64,000 bases of DNA from Raphanus sativus. Lineage: Eukaryota > Streptophyta > Magnoliopsida > Brassicales > Brassicaceae. Of this stretch, positions 59,188 through 64,000 are shown in pieces. How positions within the stretch are numbered: position 1 is the first letter of the stretch; every line of letters starts with the position of its first letter. The notes beneath the pieces were generated by a model. That model did not search any database. It was not told the DNA's origin and worked only from the letters and a program-made list of their open reading frames with translations. The stretch spans positions 29,871,075-29,935,074 of the forward strand of contig NC_079514.1 in NCBI RefSeq assembly GCF_000801105.2, in the 5' to 3' direction. The translations under genes were made by a program, and so were the position numbers.

Positions 59188-59394
59188 CTTTTTCTCAAAC
59201 TTTTCCGAGACCACAATATGACGCAGCTACTTTTGTTCTCCACTCCTACATTTACGTTGGAGAAATAAAATGCTGGAATAAGAAATTTGTTTGTAAACAA
59301 TATATTAATGATGATTAATGAACGGTCGGTTTTCAAATTAAATACAATCTTTAACTTCAAGCAATATCTTACTCCTTTTCTCAAAGATTAATGA

Positions 59395-60903
59395 ACGGTC
59401 GGTTTCATACATCGTCAAACAATTGTTACTACTTAAAATGTCAGCAGAATATACGTGTATAAAGAAGGTTCATAGTTCGTATATTCAGCTTTTATTGTCA
59501 ACCGCATAGATACAGTTTAAAATTCTCTTGGCTAGAAAATCGATCAAATTGTTTTAAAAATGAGTAGGTGCAATTTTCCAAAAACGAATTTTGCGCATTC
59601 ATGATATTTTCTAAGGATAAGTAAACATGATAAAATATTTGAAACATTACAAAAATAAATTTATGACTATCGTACAGCCTTAGGATAAGTAAATTTAATC
59701 ATATGATCTTCCACTGATTTTTGTAACTTTTTTTTCATATGATCATATGGAAGATCATATGACAATCATTGTAAGAATCAACATTTTGATTCGCGTTACC
59801 CATTTAAAGCTATAGTCCACTACTCTAGATCGGATTTGTTTCCACCACTTAAATCACAAAAAATGTTGATTTAAGACTAATCATATGATCTTCCATTGAT
59901 TTTTGTAACTTTTTTTTCATATTGTTCCAGGTCAGTATCGGCGAGGATGTTCCGTCCCTGCCCCGATGGGCACACGTGCGAACCACTCTTTAACTCTTTT
60001 TTTTTATCGAATCGGAACCACTCTAACTCAACCAAAGGAAAAGGTCCATAAGTGATGATGAACTTAAGTTTCAAGAAGTGATGGGGAGATGAAGAAATAT
60101 ATGTTTCAAGGGGATGTCGAATAATCAAGTTTAAATAAAAGTGTCAACATGGACTTGTGTTTACATATAAATGTTTAAATAATCAGAGCTAAGCTATCCC
60201 AAATTGTATGTGGATTTAAACACAAAATTAAATAATTATGTGTTCACTTTGAATAAATAAAAAATATGACTTTTGACTTAAAAATGTAACTATGTATAAT
60301 GATAAATTCGTTTGTTTGAAAAAGAAAATTATGTTATCTAAAAATATGGTCGTTTGTTTATTATTTTGCAGTTGCCCAATACGAAGCTCACTACCCTTGA
60401 GGAAGATGTTTCAAAGTTGAAGTGAGACGTTTTAATATTGTTTGTAATATATGCTGACGTTTGGTTTTTGCTTAAATAGCATGTTTGGTTTGATTTGATC
60501 GCAAGTGTGATTGTAATCTCATTGCCTTTTTAGAAAAGAAAAAAATCTTTGGGATAACTAAGTTGACATTGTCACATTGGTGTGATCCTTAGATTGGCTA
60601 TGATCTCTAAGAGGAATCCTCTTTAAAAGTGATCAACATCTCTGTTCATCGAATCTGAACATAATGCATGATTGGCAACTGCCTGCCTCCGAACCTCTGC
60701 TAAAGACTGTAGACTTGAAACAGTAGACGGTTTTGGTGAAGAGCTAAATTATATTTAGAAATCGGATTATTGTGGTTTTAACCATCTACTCTTGATTTAC
60801 TGTTTGTTCATGGACGACATTAGAAACCTAATCTGTTTTAGAAATCTATAATTCGAACTACTTTGATCCATTTCTCTATTTCTACGGTCGACTACAAACA
60901 TGA
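59395..60903. other. intergenic with a 47-bp direct repeat and coding-like crumbs
   Basis: TAATCATATGATCTTCCA.T and the next 27 bases occur at about 59697-59744 and 59878-59925. The first copy is followed by a CATATGATCATATG palindrome. Near 60370 a plus frame reads LPNTKLTTLEEDVSKLK then stop, like the end of a captured exon. On the minus strand near 59930-59990 a frame reads HVCPSGQGRNILADTDLEQ. None is assigned. Confidence 0.4.
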
Positions 60904-61915
60904 GACCTTGATCTGTTTCTTGCTTTGCACATTGAATAGAGTAGATAAAAAGGTACAAAAACACATGATAAAAGGATCTCAAAGCGACACTCATTCGTTG
61001 TCTTCCTCTTCGCTGTCTTCCTCTTCCCTTGTTCTTCACCAACCAAAATCAAATTCAAAATTTAGGGAACAAAGCTTCATTGTTTCTGGGGAAAAAGAAA
61101 AAGAAACTTATCTCTGGATGATTCTTCATAAGGTAATCCATTCTTTCTCGAGGTATATTATGGTAAGCAGCCCACCTGTACGCTAAGCTCAAGTCGTTCT
61201 CAAATAGATCCTTAGGGGATGTCCCAAACATCTGTTGACAAGTAAAGTTTGGTCTGTGATACATCTGTTGACAAAAAACCAAATAAGAAGAGGAAGTAAC
61301 AAGGATAATAATGCTTACTTCCAGTTCATGTGTTTCACTCGTGAGATGCGTGGTTAAATCACCATCTTCAATGCATCCGTCTCTAGAACCAGAGTTTCAT
61401 ACTGCACAAAAAATGCCCCCATGTTCACCTGAGAACTTCTCCTCAATTCTTTGCCCTGTAGAATGTGGGATCAAAACTTGATCCCACACAGATTTCCTCA
61501 CTGCATCTGAAAGAAACAAACAATGCATAGTTTAGAAACACAAAAACAAACAAAAACTGTCAAGAAAAGAAAGAACAACAGACAAACCTTTAAGTAAGTC
61601 TTTCCAGAGAAATTTTGTAGGACTATGAGGAGTATAGCCATCGCGAGGAGCGGTTTCAAATGCGAAAAGAATGTTATACTCACTCGTTGAAAGACAGTTC
61701 ATCTGGTAAGAGAAGCGCAGAAGACATCTGGGATTGGATATGAACACTATTGAAGCAGGGGCTGGATTAAAGAATGTCCAACGTCGCACTTCCTCTATAA
61801 TGCTCGAGATAGTTGTACCTTCTTGATTTTCAGTACAAGAAGATTCAACGAACAGGTCGTGTTTCATAACGATGCCAGAGGAGGAGTAGGCTTGCAGGTC
61901 TTCGAGAGGGATGTC
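60904..61915. repeat. tandem duplication, copy A (intact NYN locus)
   Basis: 60904-61915 and 62532-63508 are co-linear and roughly 90-95 percent alike by eye, in the same orientation, offset by about 1.63 kb. Shared blocks include GACCTTGATCTGTTTCTTGC at the left and TTCTGGGGAAAAAGAAAAAG. Copy B ends abruptly at 63508 inside the first NYN exon. Confidence 0.85.
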
Positions 61916-62107
61916 TTCTAGGTTCCCCAAGGCAATGATGGTGAGAGGACCACAGTATTGTTTATCGCTCAAGACAGATTCTATACTCCTACGGACAAGA
62001 AGATGATCATAACCTTCCGGAACCGGGCAGCTTTTGATGTCCCACCACACCATCGTTTTAGCTGTCCGTAACTCAGGAGGTGCCTCCTCGTACCTATTTA
62101 AAGACAT
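61397..62107 (-). CDS. NYN-domain protein (PIN-like nuclease fold)
   Basis: Two exons, 62107-61588 and 61506-61397 (donor AAAG|GTTTGT, acceptor CTTTCAG), encode 209 residues. The start gives MSLNRYEEAPPELRTAKTMV; an upstream in-frame ATG (62131) is possible. The NYN domain (residues about 18-150) opens with VWWDIKSCPVPEG, which keeps the first acidic residue typical of MARF1/limkain-type NYN proteins, and continues with LTIIALGNLEDIP and WTFFNPAPASIVFISNP. These proteins are predicted RNA nucleases; the family is expanded in crucifers. The short C-terminus ends GGIFCAV. Further open sequence downstream (61282-61055, DLSLAYRWAAYHN) may belong to alternative 3' exons. Confidence 0.78.
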
Positions 62108-62531
62108 CCTCTCTAGAAATACATAACACAAAAAAACGTCAAACCAGAGAACAATCTACCTCTAGATTGAAATTATAAACCAGGGAGAGAGACTGAAATC
62201 GCCTACCGTACAAATCTGAAACGCTCGTGCCGTCAATCGACAAGGAAGTAGATCTACAGAATCAAATCGTTAGGGGTTCTGCTCGAGAAGTATATTTGGG
62301 GCCATCGCTTTCCAATTTGTTCTATTATATATTGTTCAATTATTTACTTCTTACATCAATTTTTTTCCTTTTTTCTGGAACCACAGAAGGTAATAATTTT
62401 TTTTTCCCTTTGTTCAATTATATACAAATACCATTTTTTTTGGGACAATTTGAAAAATACCCTATTTATAATTCAAAATTTAAAATTCTATATTTTTTTT
62501 TGAAAAACTACACTTTAGAGTAGATAAAACA

Positions 62532-63508
62532 GACCTTGATCTGTTTCTTGCTTTGCACATTGAATAGAGTAGATAAAAAGGTACAAAAACACATGATAAA
62601 AAGGATCTCAAAGCGACACTCATTCGTTGTCTTCCTCTTCGCTGTCTTCCTCTCTTCCTCTTCCCTTGTTCTTCACCAACCAAAATCAAATTCAAAATTT
62701 AGGGAACAAAGCTTCATTGTTTCTGGGGAAAAAGAAAAAGAAACTTGTCTCTGGATGATTCTTCAGAAGGTAATCCATTCTTTCTCGAGGTAATTATGGT
62801 AAGCAGCCCACCTGTATGCTAAGCTCAAGTCGTTCTCAAATAGATCCTTAGGGGATGTCCCAAACATCTGTTGACAAGTAAAGTTTGGTTTGTGATACAT
62901 CTGTTGACAAAAAACCAAATAAGAAGAGGAAGTAACAAGGATAATAATGCTTACTTCCAGTTCATGTGTTTCACTCGTGAGATGCATGGTTAAATCACCA
63001 TCTTCAATGCATCCGTCTCTAGAACCAGAGTTTCATACTGCACAAAAAATGCCCCCATGTTCACCTGTGAACTTCTCCTCAATTCTTTTCCCTGTAGAAT
63101 CCCACACAGATTTCCTCACAGCATCTGAAAGAAACAAACAATGCATAGTTTAGAAACACAAAAAAACAAACAAAAACTGTCAATACAAAGAACAACAGAC
63201 AAACCTTTAAGTAAGTCTTTCCAGAACAATTTTGGAGGACTAGAAGTGGATTCATCTGTGAGAAGAATGTTATATTCACTCGTTGAAAGACGATTCATCT
63301 GGTAACCGAAGCGCATAACACATTTGAGATTAGATATGAGCACTATTGAAGTAGGGGCTGGATTAAAGAATGTCCAACGTCACACTTCCTTTATAATGCT
63401 CGAGGTAGTTGTACCTTCTTTATTTTCAGTACAAGAAAATTCAATGAATGGGTCGTTTTTAATGATGCCAGAGGAAGAGTAGTCTTGCAGGTCTTCGAAA
63501 GGGATGTC
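62532..63508. repeat. tandem duplication, copy B (truncated NYN locus)
   Basis: The partner of 60904-61915. It differs by scattered substitutions and small indels, for example loss of about 12 bp in the second exon region near 63100 and of about 20 bp near 63250. Confidence 0.85.
63033..63508 (-). pseudogene. truncated NYN-domain copy with internal stop
   Basis: Matches the second half of the gene at 61397-62107 but lacks the sequence for its first 65 or so residues, including VWWDIKSCPVP. A CGA codon of copy A (EVRRW) is TGA here (63382-63380). Remaining pieces read YQMNRLSTSEYNILL and, in the second exon, AVRKSVWDSTGKRIEEKF, ending GGIFCAV. Splice sites are kept. With the start and the first catalytic motif missing it cannot make the full protein. 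Confidence 0.82.
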
Positions 63509-63576
63509 ATGTTTTATTTGTTTGTAGCTTGAATTATCATATTTTCCATGATTTTAGCTAATTCTGTTTCTATATT

Positions 63577-63815
63577 ATGTTTTTACTGAAATGGCTTCAT
63601 GTATGTTTCTGGATCATAAGACAAATGTCTTCTCTGACTCTGAGAAACAATGTGTTTTTGTTTCAATGTGCTCTCCTCAGATCGATGATGGAGACTTGTT
63701 CCAGGATCATAACTGGAAGCGGAGAAACGGTTTGTTCATGGCTGGATTTGGGAGGGAAGCGATTGCAGGGATAGCAAAAGATGCGCTGCAAATCGGTGGA
63801 GACATGTGTTTTTAA
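63577..63815 (+). other. coding-like fragment, unidentified
   Basis: Open frames of 65-74 codons with balanced composition include IDDGDLFQDHNWKRRNGLF and MAGFGREAIAGIAKDAL, ending at TAA. The block from about 63678 (after CTCCTCAG, a possible acceptor) looks like a real exon, but I do not recognise the family. It lies directly beyond the broken end of the NYN duplication and may be part of a captured or truncated gene. Confidence 0.35.
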
Positions 63816-64000
63816 AACTAATAAAATTATTATTATTAAATCATAATTTTGAAAATAAAAAGTATTATATTGGCTAGGTGAAAACAAAACAAAATATTAT
63901 TAAATGTAAATAAATGACTTCTATTAAAATTTAATAATCTGGAACACTTACTGTCTTATCACTTCTATCATTTCTTATCAATTTTTATTATATTAATATA
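63816..64000. other. AT-rich sequence to window end
   Basis: No feature recognised. Confidence 0.4.

Noticed and set aside
59930..59990. GC-rich stretch that might be a small RNA gene
   Set aside because: No tRNA, snoRNA or snRNA box set could be made out; the minus strand reads as a short peptide frame instead.

Overview
This window is nuclear DNA from a crucifer, most likely a Brassica. The genes have plant introns, and the ordered set F-box protein, alpha-expansin, UDP-glucose dehydrogenase, AHP3-type phosphotransfer protein, PPR protein, EID1-like F-box protein, calmodulin-binding protein matches, as I recall it, the Arabidopsis chromosome 5 block around At5g39250 to At5g39380. In Arabidopsis that block is compact. 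Here it is stretched over about 40 kb by transposons, which suits a TE-rich Brassica genome. The species itself cannot be named from this sequence.

Layout. Positions 1-14,150 are AT-rich repeat DNA: short hAT elements with 8-bp target duplications, a TTA-flanked MITE, and a nest in which a 3-kb hAT element splits a decayed copia gag and itself holds a Helitron that contains a LINE tail. Positions 14,271-17,272 carry the F-box gene and a two-exon expansin. Positions 17,330-22,572 hold Helitrons, an array of tandem Helitron 5' ends, a rearranged copia fragment with one LTR, and a second MITE copy. Positions 22,800-30,000 carry a domesticated hAT transposase gene (DAYSLEEPER-like), UGD and a BAHD acyltransferase. 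Positions 30,748-39,023 contain Helitron ends, a PIF/Harbinger transposase relic split by a 1.1-kb GA-rich retroelement, and a complete 3.87-kb hAT element with a five-exon transposase gene. Positions 40,177-43,888 are a Helitron carrying a decayed RPA70-like gene and a 1.07-kb foldback element. Positions 45,257-53,503 are the gene-dense core: AHP3, PPR, EDL2 and the calmodulin-binding gene. Positions 55,305-64,000 hold another Helitron, small repeats and a tandemly duplicated NYN-domain locus with one intact and one broken copy.

The conserved genes work in wall biology (expansin; UGD, which makes UDP-glucuronate), cytokinin phosphorelay (AHP3), ubiquitin ligase substrate selection (two F-box proteins), organelle RNA processing (PPR), calcium signalling and specialised metabolism (BAHD). 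They are neighbours by descent, not an operon. The most notable content is in the mobile DNA: an apparently complete hAT element alongside short elements with related ends, and a sister-type transposase gene whose catalytic positions have changed. No wholly new system was identified. The best candidates for follow-up are the tandem Helitron 5' ends, the GA-rich retroelement and the hAT family.
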